A stretch of DNA of 64,000 nucleotides from Drosophila pseudoobscura (GCF_009870125.1 NC_046680.1:9052001-9116000), one strand, 5' to 3'. Counted from the stretch's first letter, positions 12,918-25,500 are shown. Notes: generated by a model from the sequence alone, not told the origin. A program made the numbers and translations.

Positions 12918-15900
12918 ATGGAGACGCCTTCTCCACCAAGGCGCGGCAAAAAGAAGCGAAAAACGCAAACCACACGGGCATATCGAAGATGTGAGCAGGA
13001 GGTCGAGTCATTGCTGAGAGAAACCAAGTACGAAGATTGCGGCAGACAAGAACTCGAATTGGAGGCACGGAGCCTGCAGTTCTTTCACGGCGCAGACGAT
13101 GCGGCTGTCGGAGAGAAGGAGATACCTGACCAGGAAATAACACCGGAGGAGAAGGGGGCCGAGGAAAATTCCATTGACGGCGAGGCGGCCACAGAGACAA
13201 TCGATTCCCCGGCCCAAACATACATAGATATTGAGCTCCAGGAGCCGCCGCTGGTCTGGCCAGGGGTCCACAAACAGGTGCACTATTATGACGACAGCCT
13301 GCTGTATAGGCCCGCCAATGCCGCGCACTTTCAACTGCATCTGAGTGACTGCAATCCGGGGCCCTCGCAAATACGCATGCTGAACCGCTTCCAGGAACAG
13401 GCGAAAGGCGATGCCAGCAAATTAAGCTCCGACCTAGTATCGGAGCTGTGTGATGACAGTCGTTCCCAATTTGTGACGGACAGCCGCCTGTACCGCACTG
13501 TCTGCAATAAGGAGTTCCAATGCATTTTCCTTGCACCAGCACCAATCAACCAGTTCATGGGCATACCTACACGTCGCTGCCTCACGCTGACGTTTAAGCA
13601 ACTCCGCTTTACTGCGCATCCCCTGCTTCTGACAGAACATCGAATGGCGCAGCAGCTGGAAGATCTCTTTGATCAGTATACTGAAAATCGTAACCGACAG
13701 GTATGCCGAAAGCTGAAGGAGGAGCTGGACATAGCCCGCCAAGTGGGTGCCAAGCTCGTCCTCTCTGCACGGCCCGAGCTGACCGACGAGATTCGGCGTC
13801 AGCTGCGCCTCACGCAAAAGTTGCGACAACGTTACTATTTGGAATCCACGGCCGAGCGCAATCTCTCCCTACGCTTGCTGCGCGTATGGTCCAAACTGAA
13901 GGCGCTCCGCAGCCAGCAGGACTTCCAATGCACCCGATTTCAGCTGAAACTGCATGTAGGCTATCATCCCAACCTGGAGTCCGCCTACTCGGATTGGAAA
14001 CAGCAGTTCGAGGACGATCTCGCCGAGGTCTATCGCGAGCAGTTGGAGCTCTTCTACTGCCGACGGCGTCAGTGGGGCGAATCGATGGTCGATGGCGCAT
14101 CCCCATCGAAGCCGCCACGCAAGCCGAACTTCGAAAAGCTAATGGCCAGCCTCAAGAAGGACTACGATCGTGCCTTCAAGGATCCCGAGGAACCGTTAGT
14201 TGATTTTGTGCGTCTGTATGCGGACGAGGCAGCTGCGAAGCTCTTCCTTCCAGCCAGCGAGCAGCTGTCCAAGCGTCGCAACCGCAGCTACTTCCTGAAG
14301 CTCTACCTGGACGAGCTCTATGTGGGCCAGACCAGGACCTACCGCCTGGAGGATGATCTTCATCTGTACATGAACGAGAGCATCGGTGTGCTGCTGGAGC
14401 GAACGTTGCCGCAGAACCTCAACATTTGGCTCTATGAGAAGTCCACGCTGACCCAGCAAGGACGCCGCCTGGCCGTGATGAGTACGAGGCTGGATCTCAG
14501 CCGAAAGGATAAGGCAGTGCAACTAAAGCTCGGCTTCTTGGCCTTCCCATCTTCGCCCAAGATGGCCGGAGATGTCTGCTTGTACTACGACTATGGCCCC
14601 ATAGAGGTGCGTCGGGGGGCCCGTGATTTGGATGACATACAACCACTGCCCGATGCCCTGCTTCGGACTCTGTTCCCTCCAAGATCCAAGGCTGTAGCTG
14701 CCGTCGCTTCCACCACGGAGCCGGTCACGCCCATAGGACCCTGCCACAAGCGCAAGAAACACAAGCTGCCAGCTCTGCTGTTTACAGAGCAGCAGCTTCA
14801 GTTCTGTCCCATCCGCACGCTGTTCAGCAACAAGCGATACCAGCTGCTCCGCTCGCGGCACCAGCAGCGAAACGTCCACACCAAGCAGCTTCGCTTTATC
14901 CCCGCCCTAGAACGAGAGATAATATCCGACGATGGAGATGCGCTTTCCACCGCTGGCGACTCGAGCCAGCTCCTGGAGCCCGGAACCTACTGGAATCCCA
15001 TCGATCTGCACAAGCATAGGGGCTACAAGTTCCTGAAGCTGCTCTACGAGATCATCGGTAACCAGAGCGCCCGTCGGGCCAAGGCCCAGCAGTTGGCGCA
15101 TCCCTTGCTGTTTCTAGCCGATGGCTTTGATCTCTCTCTTGCCACCGGATGGACGTCTCTCTGGCGTGCCTTGTGCTCGCTCTTTCAAGGACAATCGACC
15201 GCGATGATTCGCGAGCCAGCTGCTTGGCAGCCACAGGCCGAGCACGATCAGTATCAGCACTTTGTGGTTTCCCTCCATGTGGTGAGGGCCACTGGGGTCC
15301 CGGTGCGTAGCCGCCACATTCTGAACATCGAGGAGGATCCTAACTCCGAGGCAGACATGAGCAACAGCCTCTTTGTCACGCAGAGTAAGCCCTGGCTAGG
15401 CATCCATGGATTCTTTGAGTATTTAAAGAGCTTTCTTTTCCGTCCCCCCTTTCAGCTCTCATGTACTCCAATGTGCGTCCGTTTGTGTCCTTGAGCTATG
15501 GCCAACGACTGAGCCGCAGTCGCTCGGCCGAGGGCAGCAATCCCACCTGGAACGAAGAGCTGCAGCTGCAGCTCACCGGCTGCCAGAAGGATATGCGCGA
15601 GGATCTAAAGATCAGCTTGTTCGACGAGGTCATCGAGCGGCAGCTCAGCGACGAGGCATCCGATCTGTACCAGCGTGTCCAATGCAATTGGCTGGGCGAG
15701 TACCGAGTGCCAGTCAGCAGTCTCCTGACCAGCGGGAAGGTGAGCGATACCATACCCAATCCTTCGTGCCATTCAAATATCAGTTTTCCAGTTTGAGGGA
15801 TGCATTGAGCTGGCCATGCCGAAGGTGCTGATCGGCTACAGGCGACCCCTAATTGAATCTGTGACGAACATGCCCCCCGATCAGTATCCCGAGTTCAAGG

Positions 15901-17289
15901 AATCCGTGCATATCTGGTTCTATCTCACCATCGAGCCGAACCGCTGCGACCTGCCGCCGCTACCCACGAATGTCCTGGCGTGTGCCGAGACGGTGCAGCT
16001 GCAGGCATACCTCAATGAGCGCCGCATGGAGCTGCAACAGCTGCTGCCCCAGCCGCAGCGCTATGTGGAGCCTCTGGTCTGCACGGCCTTGGGCAAGCGG
16101 GTTTGTGTGACGCGACTGCTGGAGCAGTTGCCATTGCCAGGAGTGCTGGCCTCCAGCAAGAGTGCCCTGGAGAGTGCCTGTCGTTTTGTGTCATTGTTGT
16201 GCCAACTGCGCAGCTATGATCCCTGCATGGGCTTTCGTGGGGTCTGGCTAGACAACCAGACGCTGTTGGACAGCACTTGGTGCTCTGTCAAGGATCAGGG
16301 GGTCCTGCTCTGCAACTATATGCTGGGCCTGGGGCTCGAGTGCTGGCTGGTCTTGGGCCATTCCTGTCCGTATGGGGAGTGCTGTTATGTGCTCTTTCGC
16401 CAGCCGGATACGGCCGAGCTCCTGTTCGTGGATCCTGCCAGCGGCAGGCACTATCAGCTGCAGGATGTCTACTGTCCGCTGAGGCGCGTCTACTGCGTGG
16501 TGGGGAAGCAGAACGTAAGTCAAAGAACTACCTAAAACCTGCCCCCAATCTATGATTGCCTTATTGCAGATGTACTTCAACATACAGACAGAGACACGCG
16601 TCAGCATGACCCACTTTAATCTGCAGGATGCCGCCTGCTGGTTTCCGCTCTTCAACCGCTCATCAAATCAATCCGCTCCGGAGGGGGGTGTCCAGGAGCT
16701 GGACTATGCCTACAAGAAGAGCTTTGAGCTGAGCCAGCTGCAGAAAAACATTGAACGTAAGATCATGAAGAAGATCAGTGCCTGGCGCACCACACGGAAG
16801 ACCAACTTTAATCGGTGGGTATAACCATTGTGTCGTATCAGACGAGACCTCATTCAAGTGATTCTTCCTGCAGGGCTTTTCTACCGCACCTACAGCAGAT
16901 ACTCAGCGACATGGAAAGTCTGGCCACCTTCTCCAGGGCTCGCTATGAGGAGAACGCCTACAGCGAGCAGCTGGAGCGCGTGTTTCCCAACTACATGGTG
17001 CGTAAATATCAGCCATTCCCTACCATCCCCGCCCTTCGTCCCATCAATCATTATCAAAGATTAACTTGATTTGTGTCCACAGCTGCACGGCTTCACCCTA
17101 AACTTTCCGTACACCAACCTGGCGGCCGTATCTGACCGCATCCGCACCACCTGCATCCACTACAACAACAGTCCAACGGTGGAGTTCTGCGTGGCGGTAC
17201 ATCTTAAAGCGTACGCAAACGATGTGATATCTGTGTGGGTGTTCCTGCTAGCCGTAGTCCCACTGGATGTGAATCAGAGGGGACAATGA
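12918..17289 (+). CDS. Cc2d2a: Cc2d2a, coiled-coil and C2 domain protein of the ciliary transition zone
   Basis: Exons 12918-15384, 15456-15739, 15792-16514, 16570-16814, 16874-16997 and 17083-17289 join in phase to 1349 residues, somewhat shorter than human CC2D2A. A basic N-terminus (PPRRGKKKRKTQTTR) and acidic region precede a Gln/Leu/Arg-rich helical part (about 240-330), a CC2D2A-type N-terminal C2 (about 450-560), a canonical C2 domain (about 780-930, FVVSLHVVRATGVPV, GSNPTWNEELQLQL) and a transglutaminase-like C-terminal domain (about 1060-1160, DSTWCSVKDQGVLLCNYML). CC2D2A belongs to the MKS module of the transition zone; in flies it serves sensory cilia and sperm centriole-associated cilia. 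Whether the peptidase-like fold is catalytically active cannot be judged here. Confidence 0.93.
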
Positions 17290-17580
17290 ATGGGTGCACC
17301 CTCCATCTGGGGGCGGGTTCCCTTCGATCCCGATAAGCAATGACATTTTACAAATTCATGCGGAATCATACGAAATGATTTTTATCAGCGATTTCACCTG
17401 AAATCCATTTAATTTGGTTTACAACCCATAGGCGTATACATTCTATGTACAAATATATACAAATATAATGATAAGCAATGAATGAGGTGAGGTCGGCGCC
17501 GGTAGCTTGTACCGCGTTTAGTTCACCGCGCACTCTGGGACCGTCGAGACCTTTCGCACAGAAGAACAACGCACCAAAGC

Positions 17581-18154
17581 ATGTTCCAAAAACTGGCCGA
17601 GGAATACGAAAAATTTAAGCGCTATGTGAAATGGCTGTACGTACTCTACGAGCTTAATACACAGATCGCCATCTGTGAGCCCTGGGAGAAAGTGTTTTGT
17701 CGTAAGTACATATACCATCCCATCCCACCCCGCAACAGCCCCAGACACATTAGCGATTATCAGTTGTACACTGGGCGTTCTGTTTCCGTGTTTTGTAAAG
17801 ACAATAATAGTCTTTACTCATCGATATCTTATCTATACCGGTCACTCTTAGTCACAGAACGAACCGAAACATACGACCTGAGTGCGCCTGTTCTGCCCAT
17901 GCTGTCTATGGTCTATGCCTATGGTTCTATTATTTCTTAAAACTTCCCTTATTTTTTTACATTTTGTTTCAGACGTACTCCTTGGCAGCTGTCTGTCCCT
18001 CATCCTGTACGCCTCATACGCCTTTGTGCCGGGATATTGTCTCACGCTTGTTAAGCTTCTGTGGCCAGCCTCTGACGTATTAAGCCCCACCAATGCGTGC
18101 AATATAAATGCCGATGTCATGTGTGGCAACGAAAGTGAGCCATTTCTAACCTAA
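17581..18154 (+). CDS. ghi: Small subunit of serine palmitoyltransferase (ssSPT)
   Basis: Exons 17581-17701 and 17973-18154 join through a codon split (C|AC) to 100 residues. The core matches SPTSSA/SPTSSB: YVKWLYVLYELNTQIAICEP followed by WEKVF, then a hydrophobic helix (VLLGSCLSLILYASYAFVP). The EPWE motif is the family's hallmark. The subunit activates the SPTLC1/2 enzyme, which condenses serine with palmitoyl-CoA in the ER, the first step of sphingolipid synthesis. The C-terminus beyond LLWP is longer than in vertebrates and Cys/Asn-containing. A GTGAGC near the end (18135) could be another donor giving a different tail. The symbol ghi (ghiberti) is from memory; the family assignment is firmer than the symbol. 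Confidence 0.82.
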
Positions 18155-18379
18155 TCTTAGAATAGATTATCTTTAATAATAAATTATTTCAAACGTAACG
18201 ACTATGACGTTTTTTCTGGTTCGGTGATTTAGCAGGCAGCCTTCTACACATACTAGAGCCAACCATTGTGAACCAACCAATGTTGTTAATATTAATAGAT
18301 ACAGTTTATACTAGACATGATATGATATAAATAAATAAGTTCAGTACTTAAAACAAGCTAGTCGAGTAGAAAATATGTT

Positions 18380-18530
18380 CACTAATCGGATAAAATTATG
18401 TGGGCATGACTAAATGTTCTGTACAGCTAGTAATATTCCACGGAATATTAAAAACGTGAAATATGTATAGTATAACTCGAATTCGTCAGTATATTTACGG
18501 TATACTTTTCAAATGAGACGATATGTGGCG
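18380..18530 (+). repeat. Dispersed repeat, copy 1 (unclassified, MITE- or SINE-like size)
   Basis: Bases 18383-18407 (ATCGGATAAAATTATGTGGGCAT-type) and 18485-18516 (GTCAGTATATTTACGGTATAC) recur in reverse orientation at 59080-59150. The middle part (GCTAGTAATATTC, GGAATAT, AAAACG) recurs at 39538-39575. I cannot name the family. Confidence 0.6.
18485..18496 (+). promoter_or_regulatory. Core promoter Motif 6 match before cyp33
   Basis: GTCAGTATATTT fits KTYRGTATWTTT exactly and lies inside the dispersed repeat, 179 bases before the cyp33 ATG. Confidence 0.45.
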
Positions 18531-18566
18531 ATAGTGGCGCCACTCGAAAGTTTTGAACAGAAGTAT

Positions 18567-18607
18567 TCAAACCATCGATACTATCGATAGTGCCATCGAT
18601 GGTTTGA
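18567..18607 (+). promoter_or_regulatory. Nested palindrome with three ATCGAT cores (DRE cluster) before cyp33
   Basis: Arms of 13 bases (18567-18579 and 18595-18607) are perfect inverted repeats. Between them ACTATCGATAGT (18580-18591) is itself a perfect palindrome containing the DRE TATCGATA. It sits 68 bases upstream of the ATG. Confidence 0.6.
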
Positions 18608-18674
18608 CACCTCTACGATAAAACCACCTCCAGTTTGTTTTGGTTTTAAAGATTTTTTTAAAAAATTTGTAAAG

Positions 18675-19762
18675 ATGTCAAACGACAAACGCACTGTTTA
18701 TGTGGGAGGCCTGGCTGATGAGGTGACAGAGAGGCTGCTCAACAATGCCTTTATTCCCTTCGGAGACATTGCGGACATACAAATGCCAGTGGACTACGAG
18801 TCGCAGCGACACCGGGGCTTTGCCTTCATAGAATATGAACAGGCGGAAGATGCGGCTTCGGCCATCGACAACATGGTAGGTTTCACCAGCAAATTAATGC
18901 TCAAAACAAAAGACTAATAACCATATCCACAGAACGATTCGGAGCTCTGCGGCCGAACAATTCGCGTCAATTTGGCCAAACCGGTGCGTGTTAAGGAGGA
19001 CAGCTTCAAGCCTGTCTGGGCGGATGACGACTGGCTGCAGAAGCACGCCGGCGCCACCTTAGAACCCGCAGAAGTAGGCGAAGCAGAGAAGGAACAAGTG
19101 GAAGTGCCATCCACAGGCCCAGCAGTCATTGAGAAGGCAGAGAAGCGCAATCCACAAGTATTCTTTGACATTCGCATTGGAGGCAATGATGCTGGACGTG
19201 TTGTGATGCTTTTGAGAGCCGACGTGGTGCCCAAGACCGCGGAAAATTTCCGCCAGCTGTGCACTCATGAGCAGGGCTTTGGCTACAAAGGTTCCACCTT
19301 CCACCGCGTGATTCCAGAATTTGTAAGAGATTGGATTTTTATCGATGTTTCGTTTCGTGTTGTTCACATCCATTTTACTCACTTCAGATGTGCCAAGGAG
19401 GAGACTTCACAAACAACAACGGGACTGGCGGCAAGTCCATCTATGGGAAAAAGTTCAACGACGAAAACTTCAATCTGAAACACAATAGTTTCGGCACCCT
19501 ATCCATGGCCAATTCGGGCACCAACACAAATGGCTCACAGTTTTTTATATGCACCACAAAGTAAGTTGAAGCCTGACTAAGAAATGAATTGAATTTAATC
19601 ATCAATGTATCCAATAGAACCGATTGGCTGGACAACAAGCATGTAGTGTTTGGGCATGTCATCAGCGGAGCCGATGTAGTTCGGAAAATGGAACGCTGTG
19701 GCTCAAAAACAGGCACTCCAACGCAAAAGATCATCATCTATGCCTGCGGAGAATTGAAGTGA
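18675..19762 (+). CDS. cyp33: cyp33, nuclear RRM-cyclophilin (PPIE homologue)
   Basis: Exons 18675-18875, 18933-19322, 19388-19560 and 19618-19762 join in phase to 302 residues. The RRM is at about 6-80 ([12 protein letters not shown] as RNP2; [10 protein letters not shown] as RNP1). The cyclophilin domain runs from about 138 to the end ([57 protein letters not shown]). The catalytic Arg and the FxxxxQ/GGD residues of active cyclophilins are present. The protein is a peptidyl-prolyl isomerase found in spliceosomes and known to bind the third PHD finger of MLL/Trithorax. A normal AATAAA follows at 19790-19795. It converges on RpL18A, the two stops being 154 bases apart. Confidence 0.96.
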
Positions 19763-19789
19763 TGTCGAATTAAGGAACGCGAACAGCTC

Positions 19790-19795
19790 AATAAA
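19790..19795 (+). terminator. Poly(A) signal of cyp33
   Basis: AATAAA, 28 bases after the cyp33 stop codon and on its strand. Confidence 0.7.
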
Positions 19796-19916
19796 GAAAC
19801 TCTTTTTGTATAAATGTATGTTACTCTTCAACGTTCTCATTTTATTGAAAAAAACCACTAAGTCAATTTTAGGAGCACACGCAGTGGGCTCCATTCGGCT
19901 GGGGATATCCTCCGTT

Positions 19917-20881
19917 TTACTGGAAGTAAGTCCTTGGCTTTCTGAACGAGAACAGCTTCCTGTTGCCCTTGTGATGGACACGCTGTACCAGTGGGAACTT
20001 GATCTTGGAATCGTGGAACTGCTTGACGTGCACACGGCGCGTCTTGGCGGCAGCGATCGACTCCACCTTGATGATCTGGATGGAGTGAGCACGAGCACGA
20101 TGACGGGCACCCATGTCGCGGTAGCACTGAGTTACGGCACCGCCAACAGTCAGGTCACGGTACTCGCGGTACATGTTGTGTGTGCCCGAACGGGAATCGT
20201 AGCGCAGCCAGATGCCGAAGTTCTTGATCTTAATGGGCGAGGTCTCGTACACCTGCTTGATGGACACAATTTCGCCGGTGGTCTTCTTGAACTTCTTCAG
20301 CTGACGCAAAAAGTACCAAAAGCGGGATTTGGCGACAATGTTGTCGGGGGCGAAGATGCGCATCTTGTAGAGAGGCGTCTGGGGCTCCTTCTCGCTGGGC
20401 AGCTTGCGGCCCACGACCTCGTATTCCTTCAGCTGAAAAAGGCATTCGTTTTAATGAATTCGTTCGTTGTAAACAAATGCGGTGACAGGCAGGGAAACAC
20501 ACGCACACACACACGCGCGCATGGCACGCACACTTTGGAGGTTATGTTCTGTGGTTTGGAAAAACAACATATTTTCCATGAATTTATTAAATATGATGCC
20601 ACTATAGAGATGCGCTTTTCACATCATCTTTAAGAATCTCTTGACAGCATTGTCGTTTATTTTATATGGCGCTTGTAGCAGCCACATTCATTCTCCCAAC
20701 GATGTCCACGACACTCCATTTATTTGTCGGGTTTTTACAAATAAATTGCCCATTTCCACACATTCCCACGATTATGTCAGATGCTCGGTGAGTTTGCCTT
20801 CCTGTTGCACACATTTCTACCGCAAATGTTCTCAATTTTCGGGTTTATTTCATTAATACTAACCAATCCCTTGGCTCTCAT
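19917..20881 (-). CDS. RpL18A: Ribosomal protein L18A (eL20), large subunit
   Basis: Minus-strand exons 20864-20881 (MRAKGL) and 19917-20432 give 177 residues, the expected length for eL20. The body reads [47 protein letters not shown] and ends in FRKPRTYFQ, typical of the family. It is a structural protein of the 60S subunit. The tiny first coding exon and a 431-base intron are usual for fly ribosomal protein genes. A pyrimidine run (CCTTTTCG read on the minus strand) just before the ATG at about 20890-20915 looks like a TOP-type start. A DRE lies at 20965-20972. I looked for a snoRNA in the intron and found none that is convincing. Confidence 0.97.
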
Positions 20882-20964
20882 GTTGGACGTTCACGCGAAA
20901 AGGAAACGGAAAGAGCTTGTCAAATCGCAATCACACTGAACCATAAGTCAGGGCTGGCAAAGAC

Positions 20965-20972
20965 TATCGATA
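20965..20972 (-). promoter_or_regulatory. DRE before RpL18A
   Basis: Perfect TATCGATA, 84 bases upstream of the RpL18A start codon. Confidence 0.55.
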
Positions 20973-21121
20973 GATCTATTCGCAAATAAACATTTCATAA
21001 AATCGCCCAATCAAATGCATTAACGTGAAAACTATGCTGTACCTTGGTATTAATATTGTCACTTATATATTAAAATCAAGCTGCAACAAAGATGTGATAT
21101 ACCATTCGAATGATTAGTAGC

Positions 21122-21129
21122 TATCGATA
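21122..21129 (+). promoter_or_regulatory. DRE in the RpL18A/MESR4 spacer
   Basis: Perfect TATCGATA palindrome; it could serve either of the divergent genes. Confidence 0.45.
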
Positions 21130-22520
21130 TTTTACCACTGAACTTTTTCTAGGGTCGCATTTTGGACAGTCACCCCAGGGCCCAGAGCTATCAAATCAAT
21201 GTCCATCGCTAGCTTCTGCGCGTGTTTCAATGGCTGTAAAGCAAAAAAATATTGCTAAAAATTATTTTCCACAAGCAGTTTAAGGGACTTAGCTAATAAT
21301 TATATTGTATACACACCTAATTTACAGTTCAAAAATCTTTGCATGTAATTACAAATAGAAAAGTGCGTAGAAAAAAGTGGTCAGAATAAAAAATGCAAAG
21401 CGTGGACGACGACGTGCAAAAAGAGGAAAATTTTATACCTAGAATTCGAGACGCGCAAAAAAACAGAAAATCGACTATTTCCTGGTCGCCGGGACTGAGC
21501 TAAGGAATTGCGCGATATTGTGAAATTTGTGAGCCTCTTTCGGGACTCCCAGTGTTTAAATTAATAATAAAAATAAAGCATAAATTGTATAAGCGAACTG
21601 TCTGGGGTTGATGGTAGAGCGCTGAGAGGGGTAGGCGAGTCTCGTTCTTGCTCAGTTTCAGCCCATCCGCTGTCCGCTGGGCAAATCTCTCGGTCTCGGT
21701 CGCTCTTTCAGTTCTGCCCCGAACTTCCGTGACATCGGTTGTTGTTTTCTCCTTTCTTGTTTTCGCGCGTAAAATTCGTTCCTTCGTTTCCCACCCTCGC
21801 CGCCTGCTACAATTTGTGGGAAATTTTGGTACCTAAGCCATAACAGCAACTGCAACAACACCAACGCCAACCGCGCAAAGCAGGTAAATAAACGTGCACA
21901 ATTGTGGTACATGTGATTATAGAGTATCATTCCAAGAATATGTTAAGTAAATTCATTTATTTTTAGCCATTAGTTGCTCTCGCGCGTTTGCTTTTTTGCT
22001 CCATTTATTTTGGTATTTTCAATTATTTGGCCAGGGCTGCATACACCATGACCGGTAATTTGTATTTGTTCTGATTCAGTGTTTATGCACACGCTTCTGA
22101 TATCGTGATATGCAAATAAGTACTTACTGAATAATGCATTTGTGTGCAGCAAATTTCCTTGGGTATATATATATATATATATATTTATACCACTGTATAG
22201 CACATTTGTCGCTGAACAAACATATTGCAAGAATATAACGCGCATAAACGTGATGTTTTTCTTTGGTTTCTTCTTTGTGTGTGATTTGGCCACCGCCAAA
22301 CCTAATGCATATTTCATTAAAATGATTTGGTGTTGTTACGCTTTCAGCTGCGTAGGAGACGGATGCGAAAGAACAAAGCGCGGACCGGAACGCAATCGAA
22401 AAACGGAATGCAAAGGTAATGCAAATAATCACATTTTTGTCAAGGAAAACTCGATTGATTAACGATTTGATTTTGTTTTGTGTGTTCCTTACCGTGTGAC
22501 AGCGCATAAATGCAGAAACG

Positions 22521-25500
22521 ATGATGGAGGCATTGGATCAGCAACAAGCCAAGCTTACGTCTAACATAGATGCCGGTGATGCGGGTGGCACGGGTGACAG
22601 AGTCGGAGTCGGAGTGGATGTCGGTACGGGAGCAGCAAGTGGCACTACCAGCGAAGAGGACGATTACGAGGACACTAATAATGCGCTGGGGCTGGCGAAA
22701 GAGGAGAGCCCGATGGAGCACAGCGACAACAACAATGCGGACGCTAGCGGTGACGAATGTGGCCTAAAGAGAAAAAAGAGCACCGATGACGTGATAGACT
22801 TGACCCTGGCAAACGGCCAGGATAGCAGCCAGATGGAGGCGGCGGCGGACGCAGATGCCGATGCCGAGTCGGAGAGGGCAGATAGCGAAAAGTCTGCAGA
22901 TGAATCGCAAACGGGTGAAAGCGACACTTCAAAGGAATCTCTTCTGGCCGAAGATGCAGACAACGCAGACGAAGCGGGTGTTAGTGAGAGCGAAGATATT
23001 GGGGAGACTCCGAACTGTCCTACGATTGTTATTGAAAGCGACGATGAGCAGCAGACACGAACATCATCCTCTTCTTCGGGCAATGATTGTGTGGAGCAAG
23101 AGCTGGTGGAAGACCTGCTTCCATCTGTGGAGGAGGATTCTGCACAGTCCAGCCCAATCCCAGTAAAAAACGAGTGCATAGAAGATCTGCCAGTGAAGAC
23201 GAAAGAGGAGCTCAAAAGTGATACCGAGACTGTGCCCATATCTGAGCCAGAAGAAGATAATCCTCCCACGATGCTCGGGGAGTCTGCTGTTGCATGTGAT
23301 GATGATGATCCAGTGGATACCTTGGTGACTCCCAAAGACGAAGAGGAAACCCAGCAGGGATCGCCGGCAGTCAAAGAAGTCATTGATGTGAAATCGGAGA
23401 GCGAAGAGGAGGAAGCAGAGGGATATCTATCGGCGAGAGGAGATCTCGATATCGATACGGAGAGTGAGAGTGAGGAAGAGGATTTGGATTCGTCCCTGTC
23501 CATTAAGGAAAACATTGACAAGACTCCGGCGGCGACTGAGAAAGAGGACGCAGAGCGCTCTTCGTCTATTAACGAGCTTGATGTGGAACCAGATAGTGGG
23601 GAGGATGAAGCAGAGGAGCCTCCAGACGTTAAGGTTGATCTTGATATCGATATAGAGAGTGCCGAAGACGATGTAGATTCAACTCAGTCCAAAAAGGCGA
23701 CTCAGAAAGAGGGTGCAGAACGAGCTTCCCCTATAAAAAAGCTAGATGTGGAACCGGAGAGTGGAGAGGACGAAGCAGACGAAAATCTATCTGTAAAAGG
23801 AGATCTGGATATCGATACGGAGAGTGAGGAAGATGAAGAGGATGTTGATGCAGATGCTTCCCTGTCCATTAAGGAAAACTTGAACAAGGGTCCGGAAACC
23901 GGGAAAGTGGACGCAGAGGGATCTCCGTCTAACAAACAACTAGACGAGGAAACTGTTAGTGCCGAGGAGAACGTTTCGTTGGCTGTTAAAAAGGATCTTG
24001 ATGAGGATACAGAGAGTGCGCAGGAGGCCCCTTCTCTGCCTATCAAAAATGATCTGGAACAGGATTCGGGCAGTGAACCGGAACAGTCGGAAGTCCTGTC
24101 TATCAAAGGGGAAAAAGCAGGCAAGAGATCTCCTTCAGTTCAAAAATGTATCGAAATGAATGCCGAGAATAACGATTCGAGGACGAGAGATTGTCTGGCT
24201 TCAGACGACGAATTCGATGAAAAGGCATCCCATTCCAGCCGCAAATCGTCTGTAGAGGAATCGTCTGATTCAGAGGATTCTGTAACGCTGACCATGGACG
24301 TGGATCATCCATGTAGCGAGGATGAGGATGCGGATGCGGATGCAGTTGCGACGCCAGGAGTCATTAAAATTGAATCAGACTCGGAAGAAGAGCCACAGAT
24401 GGAGGAAAGCCTCAAATCAACAGCTCCTGCTGTCACTTCCACGGAAGTGGATGTTGTGCCGGTAATCAAAGTGAATGGAACACACAATTCCCCCATTCCC
24501 GAGGATAAAGAGCAGGAGGAGCAGCTGGAGAAACGGGAGCTGGAAGAGCACAACCAATTTTCTGTGATATCAAACCACACTGCGGCGAACGAGGACGGTG
24601 AAGAAGAAGGCGCCTCCACGTCACAACAGCCGCCAATGAAGGCACGTCCACTGATCCTTCCCGTTCGCAGAAGCCGCAGTCGTAGTACCAGCAGAAGCAG
24701 CACAATCAGCTCGGCCTCACAGCCCCAATTGGTCATCGATCATCCGGCCGAGAGTGAACAGAATAATGGTAAGGTGCAAGCCCTGAAGCTGTCGTTCAAG
24801 CGCAGGCGCAGCAGCAGAACCAGTACCTCCTCCGCCGCCTCCGTCAGCCAGCCCGATAAACAAATGAAGCTGGGGAATAACTCCTCGCTGCTCTTGCAAC
24901 GTCTCCAGGGCAATACCAATACCAATGACAATGCTGATCCCGCCAGCGATACCCCTGAGGCGAGCAACCTGTTGTCCTGCAGCAAATGCAATCTCCAGAA
25001 CATTGAGACTGTTCAGCAGCTAAACGAACACCAGGCGCAATGCAAAATGGCCTCGAAGGGGAAGCCCGAACAGAAGAAGGAGCGTTTCTTTCGCTGCGCA
25101 AGGTGCGGCACCGTGCATCAGTCCTGGAACTTCTTCAGCCATGTGCGGGATGTCCACCAGAAGTACGTTTGCTTGTACTGCAGCCTCATGTATGCCACTG
25201 CGGAGAAGCTGTCGCTGCATCTGGAGAACAAGCATGACATCGATCAGAGGCACCTGTCAATGGATGAGTGGGCCGCGGAGCAGCAGAAGGAGGATCGGGG
25301 CAGGTATCTCGTCTGCTGCACATGCCAGACCACATTTCCGCAAGGCTCAGGCTTCGAGAATCACGACTGTTCGGAGCTAATGGAGCCGTGTGCTGAATGT
25401 GGGGTAAAGGGATGCCATGCCATGGCCTGCAGAAACCAGAAGAAGAAGCCGCACAAACGGAGGAGAGTACGGAAGCAGCCAGAGCAGCAGCAGCAGCAGC

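Larger units (their letters stand above)
18155..18674. other. Spacer with dispersed repeat and cyp33 promoter
   Basis: Holds the short 3' flank of the ssSPT gene, a copy of a dispersed repeat (about 18380-18530, see repeat entry), a Motif 6 match and a nested ATCGAT palindrome directly before cyp33. No coding frame. Confidence 0.6.
20882..22520. other. Divergent promoter region of RpL18A and MESR4, with MESR4 5' UTR exons
   Basis: DREs at 20965-20972 and 21122-21129. Splice-like junctions suggest one or more noncoding MESR4 exons here; the last acceptor is just before 22502. A (TA)n microsatellite lies at 22164-22184. No coding frame is convincing. Confidence 0.5.

Noticed and set aside
20433-20863. 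snoRNA in the RpL18A intron
   Set aside because: One C-box-like ATGATG word on the minus strand, but no D box or terminal stem at proper spacing, and no clear H/ACA box.
22164-22184. TATA box for MESR4
   Set aside because: It is a (TA)n microsatellite in an intron or 5' region with no start signal beside it.
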